Shown: one piece after another, positions 34,423-42,883 of the stretch
Position numbering within the stretch: position 1 is the first letter of the stretch
How the letters are laid out: each line of letters begins with the position of its first letter
From: Vibrio echinoideorum
Lineage (GTDB): Bacteria > Pseudomonadota > Gammaproteobacteria > Enterobacterales > Vibrionaceae
Assembly: GCF_024347455.1 (NCBI RefSeq)
Contig: NZ_AP025483.1
Coordinates: forward strand, 1,488,001-1,552,000
DNA length: 64,000 nucleotides
Reading direction: 5' to 3'
The notes under the pieces: model-generated
Seen by the model: only the letters and a program-made list of their open reading frames with translations
Databases searched by the model: none
Told to the model about the DNA's origin: nothing
Position numbers and translations under genes: made by a program

Positions 34423-34890
34423 ATGACTAACGATCATTTCAAAGGTAAATATGAGGTTGAGCTGAAGTATCGACTTAGCTCTAAGTCTGAGTTCTTGAAA
34501 ACTTTGAACCTAATTCCTCATGAAGTAATGCTGCAAGACAACCTAGAATGCGATTGCTATTTCGATAGCTCTGATAGAAGCTTACAGGCTCAGAACAAAA
34601 GCTTGTGTATTCGTACTATGGAGCCGTCGGGCATCAAGTTATGGATTGTAAAAGGCCCTGAGCCTGATCGATGTGAAGCGACAAATATCACCGATGCGAC
34701 GAATGCCAAGAGCATGCTAGAGAACTTGGGATACGAAGTGATTCTTAAAGCGCAGAAAACTCGCAGTATTTACTTTGTTGGAGAGTTCCATATCACGGTC
34801 GATTCTCTTGCGGGTATCGGTGATTTTGCTGAGTTTGCAATCATGACGAATGATGAGTCTAAGCTATCCGCTTATAAAGATGAACTTTAG
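34423..34890 (+). CDS. CYTH-domain protein (class IV adenylate cyclase-like)
   Basis: The 155-residue protein opens with KYEVELKYRL, holding the ExExK signature of the CYTH triphosphate-tunnel fold, and has DCYFDSSDRSLQAQNKSLCIRTM and KTRSIYFVGEFHITVDSLAGIGDFAE, where the tunnel basic and acidic residues lie. CYTH enzymes include CyaB-type adenylyl cyclases and thiamine or tripolyphosphatases. Which activity applies here cannot be told. Confidence 0.83.
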   Translation: MTNDHFKGKYEVELKYRLSSKSEFLKTLNLIPHEVMLQDNLECDCYFDSSDRSLQAQNKSLCIRTMEPSGIKLWIVKGPEPDRCEATNITDATNAKSMLENLGYEVILKAQKTRSIYFVGEFHITVDSLAGIGDFAEFAIMTNDESKLSAYKDEL

Positions 34891-34995
34891 TTATTGGCGA
34901 GTCAATTCGGGCTAAGGCGATCTGCGTTACAGACTAAATCATATAAGCAAATGTTTGAAGAAATACTCGCATAGCAAAGCGTTTCAAAGGGAAGT

Positions 34996-35478
34996 ATGGA
35001 TACGATTATCAAACAAGCAATCGAATTGCGAAAAGAAGAAAAGTATCAAGAGTCTCGTGACTTATTGGCGACGCTGCTAAGCGATAAAAGTTATGCAGCA
35101 AAAGCTCATTTACAGATCGCGTGGTCTTACGACAACCAAGGTAAAGAGCAACAGGCCATAGAGCACTATGTGTTGTCTCTGTCTGGCGTGCTTTCTTCAG
35201 TAGAGCGTTTTGATGCGCTGTTTGGTTTGGCGAGTACTTATCGAAGCCTTGGTCTTTATGCAGAGGCTTTAAACTATTTCGAACAGGCTATGGCTGAGTA
35301 TCCTGACTCGATAGAAGTGAAACCTTTCTACGCAATGTGTTTGTACAATTTAGGTCGCCATAAAGAGGCGACGTCGCTGTTACTTGAGCTTTTAGTTTCC
35401 ACGACTAATAGTGAAGCGATCAAAGAGTACCAACGAGCGATTTCTTTATATGCTCAAGACCTAGATAAAACCTGGTAA
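34996..35478 (+). CDS. Tetratricopeptide-repeat protein
   Basis: The 160-residue soluble protein is built of about four TPR units: SRDLLATLLSDKSYAAKAHLQIAWSYDNQGKEQQAIEHY, FDALFGLASTYRSLGLYAEALNYFEQAM, KPFYAMCLYNLGRHKEATSLL and a last helix. This matches short cytosolic TPR proteins of Bacillus and Vibrio that act as protein-binding scaffolds. It is the last plus-strand gene of the cassette-like run. Confidence 0.8.
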   Translation: MDTIIKQAIELRKEEKYQESRDLLATLLSDKSYAAKAHLQIAWSYDNQGKEQQAIEHYVLSLSGVLSSVERFDALFGLASTYRSLGLYAEALNYFEQAMAEYPDSIEVKPFYAMCLYNLGRHKEATSLLLELLVSTTNSEAIKEYQRAISLYAQDLDKTW

Positions 35479-35522
35479 ACAGCCGCGTATAAAGCTCATC
35501 TGTTTGCTTAAACACGATGGTC

Positions 35523-35969
35523 TTAGCCTTGTTTTACCTTCTTAGGGCGAAACTTTCTACCGTCCATAATATTCAAAGACATCAGTGTTAGGTTGGTCGC
35601 GCCTGCTATCAGTTCTAAAACCTGAACGCCATAAAACACTGAGTCGAACTCTCCTAAACTTGCCCATTGATTCAAAAAGTACGCGGCCGGAATCAAAATA
35701 ACGATCCCGTTGAACGCGATAATGGGCATGCGTTTACTTTTACGCTCAACTATTTTCCCTTTACGTTGTTTTGCCATAGCTGCACCGGTCGCACCCGTGA
35801 TAGCAATGGATGGGACAAGAATAAACAAGCCGGGAAAAACGATCATCGACTTGACTAGCTTCACTGATTCCAAAGTGCCAAACAGTTCTACAAGCAACGT
35901 GCTGGTAAAGAATGTAGCGACACACAGTGTTGATATTAATGCTGCTGTTCTGTGGATTATTGGTTTCAT
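35523..35969 (-). CDS. Membrane protein divergent from the MarR gene
   Basis: The 148-residue product starts at ATG 35969 (MKPIIHRTAALI); an earlier in-frame start adds 12 unlikely residues. It has four hydrophobic segments and a basic loop (KQRKGKIVERKSKRMP). It resembles small DUF2269/DUF2306-like membrane proteins, but I cannot name a family. It is divergent from a MarR regulator with repeat motifs between them, so it is probably repressed by that regulator. Confidence 0.65.
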   Translation of the reverse strand: MKPIIHRTAALISTLCVATFFTSTLLVELFGTLESVKLVKSMIVFPGLFILVPSIAITGATGAAMAKQRKGKIVERKSKRMPIIAFNGIVILIPAAYFLNQWASLGEFDSVFYGVQVLELIAGATNLTLMSLNIMDGRKFRPKKVKQG

Positions 35970-35994
35970 ATCATTTACGCCTTTAATTCGGTAA

Positions 35995-36043
35995 CATGTT
36001 GTCAACTTGGTTTAAGTCTAATTTAATGACAGCATGTTGTCAA
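35995..36043. promoter_or_regulatory. Direct-repeat operator between membrane gene and marR
   Basis: CATGTTGTCAA occurs at 35995-36005 and again at 36033-36043, 38 bp apart, in the 84-bp gap between divergent genes. The second copy lies within an inverted repeat GACA-N6-TGTC (36028-36041). MarR proteins often bind such sites and repress themselves and the divergent gene. Confidence 0.55.
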
Positions 36044-36053
36044 AGTGAGTGTT

Positions 36054-36491
36054 ATGGATACGAATGGAGAAGTTTTCACAAAGATCGCACTTGAGATCTT
36101 TAAGGTCAGTGGTCTATTGAATGCTGAGGGTGACAAATTAACCGAAGAGTTAGGGTTAAGCAGTGCCAGATGGAAGGTGATGGGGGCGATCGAAAAGTCG
36201 GATGATCTAGTCACGGTTTCTCAAATTGCTCGTATTATGGGTCAAAGCAGACAAGCGACTCAGCGTGTTACCGACATCATGGTGAAAGATGGCCTGCTCA
36301 CTTGGCTTGATAACCCGAATCACAAAAAAGCAAAGTTGGTTAACATGACTGAAAAGGGCAAGGAAGCGTATTCGCTATTAGATAAAAAACAGGAAGTATG
36401 GGCTGAAAGTGGCGCTGAAGGCATTGAAAGAGACGAGCTTGATAAGGCGTTAATCACTCTGAAGAAGATGGCTACCTTCTTAGATAGATAA
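36054..36491 (+). CDS. MarR-family transcriptional regulator
   Basis: The 145-residue protein has the winged helix: LGLSSARWKVMGAIEKSDDLVTVSQIARIMGQSRQATQRVTDIMVKDGLL, followed by the wing NPNHKKAKLVNMTEKGKEAY. ATG 36054 is preferred to GTG 36045 because the SD-like GTGAG lies before the ATG. MarR proteins are dimeric repressors released by small phenolic or oxidising ligands. The tandem repeat GATAAATA begins inside its last codons. Confidence 0.88.
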   Translation: MDTNGEVFTKIALEIFKVSGLLNAEGDKLTEELGLSSARWKVMGAIEKSDDLVTVSQIARIMGQSRQATQRVTDIMVKDGLLTWLDNPNHKKAKLVNMTEKGKEAYSLLDKKQEVWAESGAEGIERDELDKALITLKKMATFLDR

Positions 36492-36510
36492 ATAGATAAA
36501 TAGATAAATA
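36487..36510. repeat. GATAAATA octamer array (3 copies)
   Basis: Three perfect copies overlap the stop codon of the MarR gene. The same octamer forms a longer array at 45324. Confidence 0.9.
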
Positions 36511-36536
36511 GAGAATGGCAGTTGAGAAGAGTACGA

Positions 36537-36567
36537 AAGCCTAAGCATCAATGTGATACTTAGGCTT
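36537..36567. terminator. Hairpin between convergent marR and mesD
   Basis: AAGCCTAAG (36537-36545) pairs with CTTAGGCTT (36559-36567), with a further ATCA/TGAT pairing inside. It serves the two convergent genes. Confidence 0.75.
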
Positions 36568-36598
36568 CAGGGCATAGTTTTTGTTTGTTGGGGAAGCG

Positions 36599-37627
36599 TT
36601 AAGCTGAAAGCTCTTTACGAACGATCTCTGCTCCTGCACTTAGCGCATTAAGCTTCGCTGAGGCAATTTCGCGAGGCAGGGGCGCCATGCCGCAGTTAGT
36701 ACAAGGGTAGAGTTTGTCTGCATCAACATACTTAAGTGTTTCTCTAAGAGTGCTAGCCACTTCTTCCGGTGTTTCAATGGAGTCGGTAGCCACATCAATC
36801 GCACCGACCATCACTTTCTTACCACGAACAAGTTCAAGTAGCTCAAGTGGTACATGAGAGTTGTGGCACTCTAAGGAGATAATGTCGATATTCGATTGCT
36901 GCAGCTTAGGAAATACCTCTTCGTATTGGCGCCACTCTGTGCCTAACGTCTTTTTCCAATCGGTATTCGCTTTAATGCCGTAGCCATAACAAATATGTAC
37001 TGCAGTTTCGCACTTAAGCCCTTCAATGGCTCTTTCCAAGCAAGCAATACCCCAATCATTCACTTCATCAAAAAACACGTTAAACGCAGGTTCATCGAAC
37101 TGAATAATATCAACGCCTGCAGCTTCTAATTCTTTCGCTTCTTCGTTGAGGATCTTCGCAAATTCCCACGCCAGTTTTTCACGGCTTTGGTAATGCGCAT
37201 CGTAAAGCGTATCAATCATGGTCATAGGCCCCGGCAGAGCCCATTTGATCGGTTGGTCGGTTTGCTGACGTAAGAACTTTGCATCTTCAACAAACACGGA
37301 TTTCTGACGAGAAACAGGGCCAACGATTGTAGGTACACTTGCATCGTAACGGTCGCGGATTTTAACGGTTTCACGCTTTTCAAAATCAACGCCATTCAGA
37401 TGTTCAATGAAGGTCGTTACAAAGTGCTGACGTGTTTGTTCGCCGTCACTCACAATATCAATGCCTGCTTGCTGTTGCTCGTGCAGAGACACACGCAGCG
37501 CATCTTGTTTGCCGTCTGTGAGTTCAGCGCCTTGAAGTTTCCATGGCGACCAAAGCGTCTCTGGTTGTGCAAGCCAAGACGGTTTCGGCAAACTGCCCGC
37601 TGTTGAAGTCGGTAATAGTGTTTTCAT
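36599..37627 (-). CDS. mesD: Core-MetE folate-independent methionine synthase (MesD type)
   Basis: The 342-residue protein is the C-terminal catalytic half of MetE alone: SLPKPSWLAQPETLW at the start, IVSDGEQTRQHFVTTFIEHLNG, then the zinc ligands His and Cys of AVHICYGYG, Glu of ISLECHNS and Cys of YPCTNCGM. It lacks the N-terminal folate-binding half of MetE. The gene order with a DUF1852 gene 45 bp upstream marks it as MesD, which makes methionine from homocysteine without folate and needs MesX and oxygen in the systems studied. The methyl donor is not known. The two genes form one operon. Confidence 0.85.
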   Translation of the reverse strand: MKTLLPTSTAGSLPKPSWLAQPETLWSPWKLQGAELTDGKQDALRVSLHEQQQAGIDIVSDGEQTRQHFVTTFIEHLNGVDFEKRETVKIRDRYDASVPTIVGPVSRQKSVFVEDAKFLRQQTDQPIKWALPGPMTMIDTLYDAHYQSREKLAWEFAKILNEEAKELEAAGVDIIQFDEPAFNVFFDEVNDWGIACLERAIEGLKCETAVHICYGYGIKANTDWKKTLGTEWRQYEEVFPKLQQSNIDIISLECHNSHVPLELLELVRGKKVMVGAIDVATDSIETPEEVASTLRETLKYVDADKLYPCTNCGMAPLPREIASAKLNALSAGAEIVRKELSA

Positions 37628-37672
37628 AATAATACTGCCTATCCTTGGGTGGTTTGAGAGCGCAATAGACGA

Positions 37673-38650
37673 TTAAAGTGCGTAATTTGCCGACCAGTTC
37701 TCTAGAACTGATTGGTATGGCTTAATGAATTTCTCTTCTGCGAACTTACCTTGCTCAACCGCTAGCTGGCCTCGCTCTTCACGGTCGTACACGATTTGAG
37801 TTAGCGAGTGATCCAAGTTTTTCAAGTTTGGTTGGTAACAGTTGCCCGCAACCGCGTTCGCGTTGTAAATCTCAGGTCGGTAGATTTTTTGGAACGTACC
37901 CATGGTGCTGATGGTGCTGATAAGCTCGAGGTTAGAGTAATCGTTCAGCAGATCACCAAAGAAATAGAAAGCTAAAGGTGCAACACTGTTTGGCGGCATG
38001 AAGTAACGAACCTGTAAGCCCATCTTCTTAAAATATTGCTCAGTTAAAGAAGACTCATTCGGTTGGTATTCAAAACCTAATACTGGGTGTTGGTTTTCAG
38101 TGCGGTAATAGGTTTTATTATCTGACACACTTAAGCAAATAACAGGTGGTTTATTAAAGTTCTGTTTGTAAGCTTCAGAGTTAACAAAATATTTAAAAAG
38201 CTTGCCGTGTAAATCACCAAAATCTTCTGGAATGCTGAATTTATCTTGGCCTTTATTATGATCCAACAGAAGTACGCTAAAGTCATAATCTCGAACATAG
38301 GAAGAAAAGTTATTTCCGATAATACCTTCAATACGCTCGTTGGTTTTACGGTCCAGAATATTGGTTTTCAGCACTTCAATTGAAGGGAATGCTTCACCGT
38401 TGCTTTCAATGTCCATATCAACAGAAATGATTTCAAGCTCAACAGAGTAACGGTCGCCCTTAGGGTTGTCCCAGTGTGCTAATGCATTGAAACTGTTATC
38501 GATCATCTGCAGTGCATTACGCAAGTTTGCTTGTCGGCTGTCGCCTCTAGCCAGGTTAGCAAAGTTGGTTGTGATACGCGTGCTGTCTGCTGGCTGGTAG
38601 TTTTCGTCGAGGCTAATGCTCTTAATCGTAAAATTAAATTCTTTATTCAT
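37673..38650 (-). CDS. mesX: DUF1852 protein, MesX partner of MesD
   Basis: The 325-residue soluble protein is of the DUF1852 family: FNFTIKSISLDENYQPADSTRITTNFANLARGDSRQANLR, later NRVDLDAlike acidic blocks and KQNFNKPPVICLSVSDNK. The start is set at ATG 38650 (MNKEFNF); a TTG six codons earlier has no better support. MesX is required with MesD for methionine synthesis in Acinetobacter and other bacteria; its chemistry is not known. It precedes mesD in the same operon. Identity rests on family recognition plus adjacency. Confidence 0.83.
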   Translation of the reverse strand: MNKEFNFTIKSISLDENYQPADSTRITTNFANLARGDSRQANLRNALQMIDNSFNALAHWDNPKGDRYSVELEIISVDMDIESNGEAFPSIEVLKTNILDRKTNERIEGIIGNNFSSYVRDYDFSVLLLDHNKGQDKFSIPEDFGDLHGKLFKYFVNSEAYKQNFNKPPVICLSVSDNKTYYRTENQHPVLGFEYQPNESSLTEQYFKKMGLQVRYFMPPNSVAPLAFYFFGDLLNDYSNLELISTISTMGTFQKIYRPEIYNANAVAGNCYQPNLKNLDHSLTQIVYDREERGQLAVEQGKFAEEKFIKPYQSVLENWSANYAL

Positions 38651-38985
38651 GCTGATTTGGTATCCCAATTTGTTTTCTGATTCTCTCGGCCTTTAGTATT
38701 AAAACGGCTTTTATTTTTTTGCTTGTGACCAGATTAAGAATCGAAGGCTATGCTGTCTGAAATTAATGCTTAGTAGCATTACTGTCGTATAAAGTTAATT
38801 GCTTAAGGTTTTTATACGTGGATAGGTTCACCATTAACAATGGTATTACTTCACATTGAACATGAGGAATATTCATGATCTATTCTGTTTGAATGTTTAA
38901 GTCGGTGTCAGTTATATTAATTAGCTTGATGGAAATATAACCACATTAATAGTGCGTTATTTAAGACAATTAATTTAATTAAGAG
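38651..38985. other. Divergent promoter region of mesX and the TauE-type gene
   Basis: This 335-bp AT-rich region separates the divergent genes. I found no SAM riboswitch, MetJ box or other site. A hairpin-like AATGCTTAGTAGCATT lies near 38765. Confidence 0.4.
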
Positions 38986-39804
38986 ATGGATGAAATGGGT
39001 GAATTGCTGTTGTTGATTTTATACTGTGCATTATTAGGCAGTGGTGTTGGTTTTCTTGCCGGACTTTTGGGGATTGGCGGCGGGCTGATCATTGTTCCGG
39101 TGCTAAGCAGCATTTTACTTCACTTAGAGGTTCTACCTGCGGATCAAGTGGTTGTTGCGGCCATCGCTACCTCGTTGGCATCGATACTGTTTACCTCAAC
39201 TTCTTCTGCACTTGCTCACCACAAAAACGGGAACGTGCCTTGGGATCTAGCGCCTTGGATCATGCTCGGTGTTGCTCTGGGTGCATTGGTTAGTGGCTTT
39301 ATGGCGGCTTTATTGCCAGAAAAAGTTGTTCGTATTGTGTTTGCAGTGAGTGTGGTTCTTATCGCAATAAAGATGTTCTTAAGCAGCAAAAACGACGCGC
39401 CTAAAGAAAGAAAATTGCCAAATAAGGGCATCTTAACCGTCTTGACAACGATCACGGGCGGTTTGTCTGCGATGATTGGCATTGGTGGTGGTGCATTACT
39501 GGTTCCGCTGTTGACGTTTTTCTCTGTCGATATGAAAAAGGCCATCGGTTGTGCGTCTGCTTGTGGCATTGTCATCGCGTTATTTGGTTCAATCGGCTAT
39601 ATCAGTTCAGGCAGCAGCCAGTTTGCTCTAACAGATGGATTTGCTGGTTTTGTTTATCTACCTGCGTTACTGGGTATCGTGTGCACCTCTTGGTTTACTG
39701 CCCCTTTAGGCGCAAAAGCAACCAATCATTTACCTGTTCCAACGATTAAGAAAATCTTCTCAGTGTTGTTGCTCGTTATTGCGGTAAGTATGGTGGCTAG
39801 TTAG
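38986..39804 (+). CDS. TauE/SafE-family anion exporter
   Basis: The 272-residue membrane protein has about eight helices in two repeated halves, each marked by a glycine motif (LLGIGGGLIIVPVLSS near residue 27 and MIGIGGGALLVPLLTFF near residue 165). The family exports sulfite, sulfoacetate or other organosulfur anions. Divergence from the methionine genes mesX-mesD hints at a sulfur-related role, but this is inference. ATG 38986 or 38995 may be the start. Confidence 0.85.
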   Translation: MDEMGELLLLILYCALLGSGVGFLAGLLGIGGGLIIVPVLSSILLHLEVLPADQVVVAAIATSLASILFTSTSSALAHHKNGNVPWDLAPWIMLGVALGALVSGFMAALLPEKVVRIVFAVSVVLIAIKMFLSSKNDAPKERKLPNKGILTVLTTITGGLSAMIGIGGGALLVPLLTFFSVDMKKAIGCASACGIVIALFGSIGYISSGSSQFALTDGFAGFVYLPALLGIVCTSWFTAPLGAKATNHLPVPTIKKIFSVLLLVIAVSMVAS

Positions 39805-39903
39805 TTACCATTCGTCAGGCTATTTATTAGGTCTGTAGATATAAGGCAACTGTAGATATAAGGCAGCTACGAATAGATAGCTCAGCATGAACAAATAGAA
39901 AAG

Positions 39904-39926
39904 AGCAGCCTTGTGCTGCTATTTTT
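39904..39926 (+). terminator. Rho-independent terminator
   Basis: AGCAGC (39904-39909) pairs with GCTGCT (39915-39920) and a T run follows at 39922-39926. Confidence 0.8.
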
Positions 39927-40056
39927 ATGTGTGTAGCCGATGTTTCTACGGTTATGTGCATGAGTATGTTCAGAAAATATTGCTGTTTAACCTAATTCAC
40001 TGCTATAGCTAAATGTATCTTGTTTGATTCAACGGAATGCTATCAATGAGTGATTT

Positions 40057-41058
40057 ATGGATCCTTTAACGCAGGGCGTGCTAGGCGCTTCTTTGTCACA
40101 GTCGGCAAGCAAAAAACAAAACTTGGTTGTCGCTGGGGTATTAGGATTACTCTCTGGAATGGCGCCGGATTTAGATGCGTTTATTCGATCACAGAGCGAT
40201 CCTCTGTTGGCTTTGGAGTTCCATCGGCAATTTACCCATTCACTTCTTTTTATCCCCATTGGCAGTTTGATTTGCGCCTTGGTTTTGCATCATCTCATAG
40301 CAAAAAGGCGTGGACTCTCTTTCAAACAAAGCTGGCTTTTTTGTGCTCTGGGGTATGGCACACATGCACTGTTAGATGCTTGTACCACTTATGGCACCCA
40401 GTTACTTTGGCCTTTCACCAACGCCCGTTTTGCTTGGAATACCATTTCAATCATCGATCCTATTTATACGCTTCCCATCTTAGTATTGCTTGTGTGTGCA
40501 ACGTTGAAACGAGCGCCTTGGCTTGCACGTGTTGCGTTTGTTTGGGCTCTAATTTATCCAACATTAGGGATGATTCAGAGAGGCAGGGCAGAGGTTATTG
40601 GTTGGCAATTAGCGGAAGAAAGACAACATAAGCCGATTCGATTAGAGGCTAAGCCGAGCTTTGCGAACATCTTAGTTTGGAAAGTGGTGTACGAAACAGA
40701 GCATCGATACTATGTAGATGCTGTGCGGGTCGGCACCTCGGTTAAGAAATATCCTGGAGAATCGATCGCTAAACTCAACGTTAGCCGAGATTTCCCTTGG
40801 ATCGACCCGAATTCACAACAAGCGAGAGATATTGAACGGTTTCGATGGTTTTCGAATGGCTATGTGGCACAAGATCCAATGGATGAACTGCGTATTATCG
40901 ATGTCCGATATTCAATCGTACCGAACCAACTGAAAGCGCTTTGGAGCATCAAGCTATCAAAAGCTGTTGATGCCGATGCGCATGTAAAGTATGAAACTCA
41001 TAGAGACAATACACCAGAGTCGAGACAGATCTTCTTCGGTATGCTGAAAGGAGGTTGA
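40057..41058 (+). CDS. YdjM-type membrane-bound metal-dependent hydrolase
   Basis: The 333-residue protein begins MDPLTQGVLGASLSQSAS and has the conserved DUF457 motifs LSGMAPDLDAFIR, LEFHRQFTHSLLFIP and GYGTHALLDACTTYGTQLLWP, with Asp and His residues that likely bind metal. Four to five transmembrane segments fill the N-terminal 190 residues; the C-terminal 140 residues are soluble. In E. coli, ydjM is LexA-regulated, but no clear LexA box is seen here. Substrate unknown. Confidence 0.87.
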   Translation: MDPLTQGVLGASLSQSASKKQNLVVAGVLGLLSGMAPDLDAFIRSQSDPLLALEFHRQFTHSLLFIPIGSLICALVLHHLIAKRRGLSFKQSWLFCALGYGTHALLDACTTYGTQLLWPFTNARFAWNTISIIDPIYTLPILVLLVCATLKRAPWLARVAFVWALIYPTLGMIQRGRAEVIGWQLAEERQHKPIRLEAKPSFANILVWKVVYETEHRYYVDAVRVGTSVKKYPGESIAKLNVSRDFPWIDPNSQQARDIERFRWFSNGYVAQDPMDELRIIDVRYSIVPNQLKALWSIKLSKAVDADAHVKYETHRDNTPESRQIFFGMLKGG

Positions 41059-41193
41059 TGGATTCCGATGATTTTCTTCATTGGAGCCACTTCCATATTT
41101 ATGTTGGTAAGCAGTTAAGTGTAGTGCGTTAGGTTTTGTATGCTATTGGCCATAAGTACGATAATATTTGGTTAGTCTCTCGAGGGAACCTAC

Positions 41194-42859
41194 ATGCTTA
41201 TACCGTTTGGTCTAAAAAAATGGAAAAATACACCACGTCAAAAACGTCCTTAATGGTTTAGCTTGTGACTGCATTTGCCCCAGTTGTGGAAAACAACTCA
41301 TTGCTAAAAACAAAGGTCAAAAAAAGCGTCCGCATTTCGCTCATGCGATTGAGACTGATTGCTTTGACTATGAAGCAATGACTTACCTTCATCAATATGC
41401 ACAACAGCTATTAGAATCAGAACAATGCATTGTATTACCTGAATTCACATACACACCTGAAATAATTCTACTCGACGACACGGTTCTTAGTGGAAAAGAG
41501 ATAAAGTACCCAACAGCAAAGGTTTGGTTTGATTCTGTGCAAAACGAATATTCTTGGCACAAGTATCGAATTGATAGCCATGGCAGACTAAAACATCGCT
41601 CGTTATTTATTGAAATTACAGTTACTCATGAGTGTGAGGCAGAAAAGTTAGCAGCGATAAAAAAAGAAGATCAGCCCGCTATAGAAGTCGTTTTAACTAG
41701 CCTGCATAACTCTGATAGATTGTATCAAGATAAAGAAATCAGAAAGGCTCTTTTCAATCCTACTAACGCTAATTGGATACACCATCCGAAGGCAATGGAA
41801 AAAGTAAATAAAGCTCTAGCTGAACTAAAACTTGAAGCTGAAAACAGGAACCGTGTTATTCAACATCGTTTAGATGCTGAGGAATCTAGGAGACAACAAC
41901 TATATGAGCGTGAGCAGAGAAAAGAGCATAATATTGAAAATGCGAAACAGCGATTCAGAGCTGAGATCAAAGACGAACTAGATTGGTTGGGTACTGTTGA
42001 TAACAGTTGGATTTTTCGAAATGAATAGCAGAAGCAAAACGTTAACCCTGATTTTTTGAAGTGGGTGAGTGTAGATAAATACTCAGGCCTAATTAATTTT
42101 AAAACCGATGTTGACTGGATTATCGAGTGTCGGCGTGAGCAATGGCAAGCGCTTATAGTTGATCATTTGTATCGAATTGGTATAAATCAAGACATAAAGG
42201 CTTTCGATATAAAGCGCTTTGTTCAGAAAAATGCTCCTATGAATTCAAACATGTTGCGATTGAATACGGCTCAATATCAAGCAAGGCAAAAAGCAAAAGC
42301 TAACGGGTCACAGACTAACAAGCGTATTGCTTGGTATTTAACGATTGAAGAAAACCATAAGATAATCTCTCCTTTCAAAGTAATACTTGATTACCTTCAG
42401 TATTGAGCAATCAACGATGTAGTGACCACTACACTTGCCCCAACTGTTTTTCAGTTAAGAGATCAAAGCATCGAAGATTTCAGACATAGAATGCAAAAGA
42501 GAAAGGAAGAAGCAGCAAAACTTCGAGAAGAACGCTTACACAAAGAACGTGAAGCAGAGCTTATTACAGAGCGGAATAGGCAATTAAGTGCCGAAATGAA
42601 GCAGAAGCGGATTCAAGAGATGATTGAAGCAGACGAGTTTGTTTTCAACCACCACGGTGGTTATGGTCTAAGGTGTAACAGTTGTCTATTTACATCACCT
42701 AAAAATATGGTGTTAGTAAATTCAAATTGCCCAGTCTGCAATAAAAAAACAGACTACAAAGAAGTGTTCATTACGCAAGATTACCTTGATACTGCGATAC
42801 ATCGATATCAATGTGGGGTCTTGCCTCTGAGAAGCTTAGAGCGTTACCCGCAGAGGTAA
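41194..42859 (+). pseudogene. CoiA-like gene broken by one frameshift and two in-frame stops
   Basis: An ATG at 41194 with GAGGGA upstream reads MLIPFGLKK, then a run of seven A residues (41214-41220) throws it out of frame; with six A it reads GLKNGKIHHVKNVLNGLACD and on through CICPSCGKQLIAKNKGQKKRPHFAHA, a zinc-knuckle opening seen in CoiA-like proteins. The frame then has a TAG at 42026-42028 and a TGA at 42404-42406, with coding text continuing in the same frame beyond each (KQNVNPDFLKWVSVDKYSG and TTTLAPTVFQLRDQS) to a natural end at 42857. The last part has a coiled coil and a second zinc ribbon (CNSC, CPVC). About 555 residues originally. Probably a decaying gene. Confidence 0.8.
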
Positions 42860-42883
42860 AGGGCACATTAAGTGCCCTTTACC
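42855..42883. terminator. Bidirectional terminator
   Basis: GGTAAAGGGCAC (42855-42866) pairs perfectly with GTGCCCTTTACC (42872-42883) around ATTAA. It overlaps the end of the CoiA-like pseudogene and abuts the stop of the M32 peptidase gene. Confidence 0.85.

Noticed and set aside
38651..38985. SAM riboswitch or MetJ boxes before mesX
   Set aside because: I looked for their conserved blocks and found none.
40050..40631. 193-residue plus-strand frame overlapping the YdjM-type gene
   Set aside because: It is an out-of-frame shadow of the YdjM-type gene, which has clear family motifs.
41378..42859. Three separate small genes instead of one broken CoiA-like gene
   Set aside because: All three are in one frame, the second and third lack good ribosome binding sites, and coding-like sequence crosses both stop codons.
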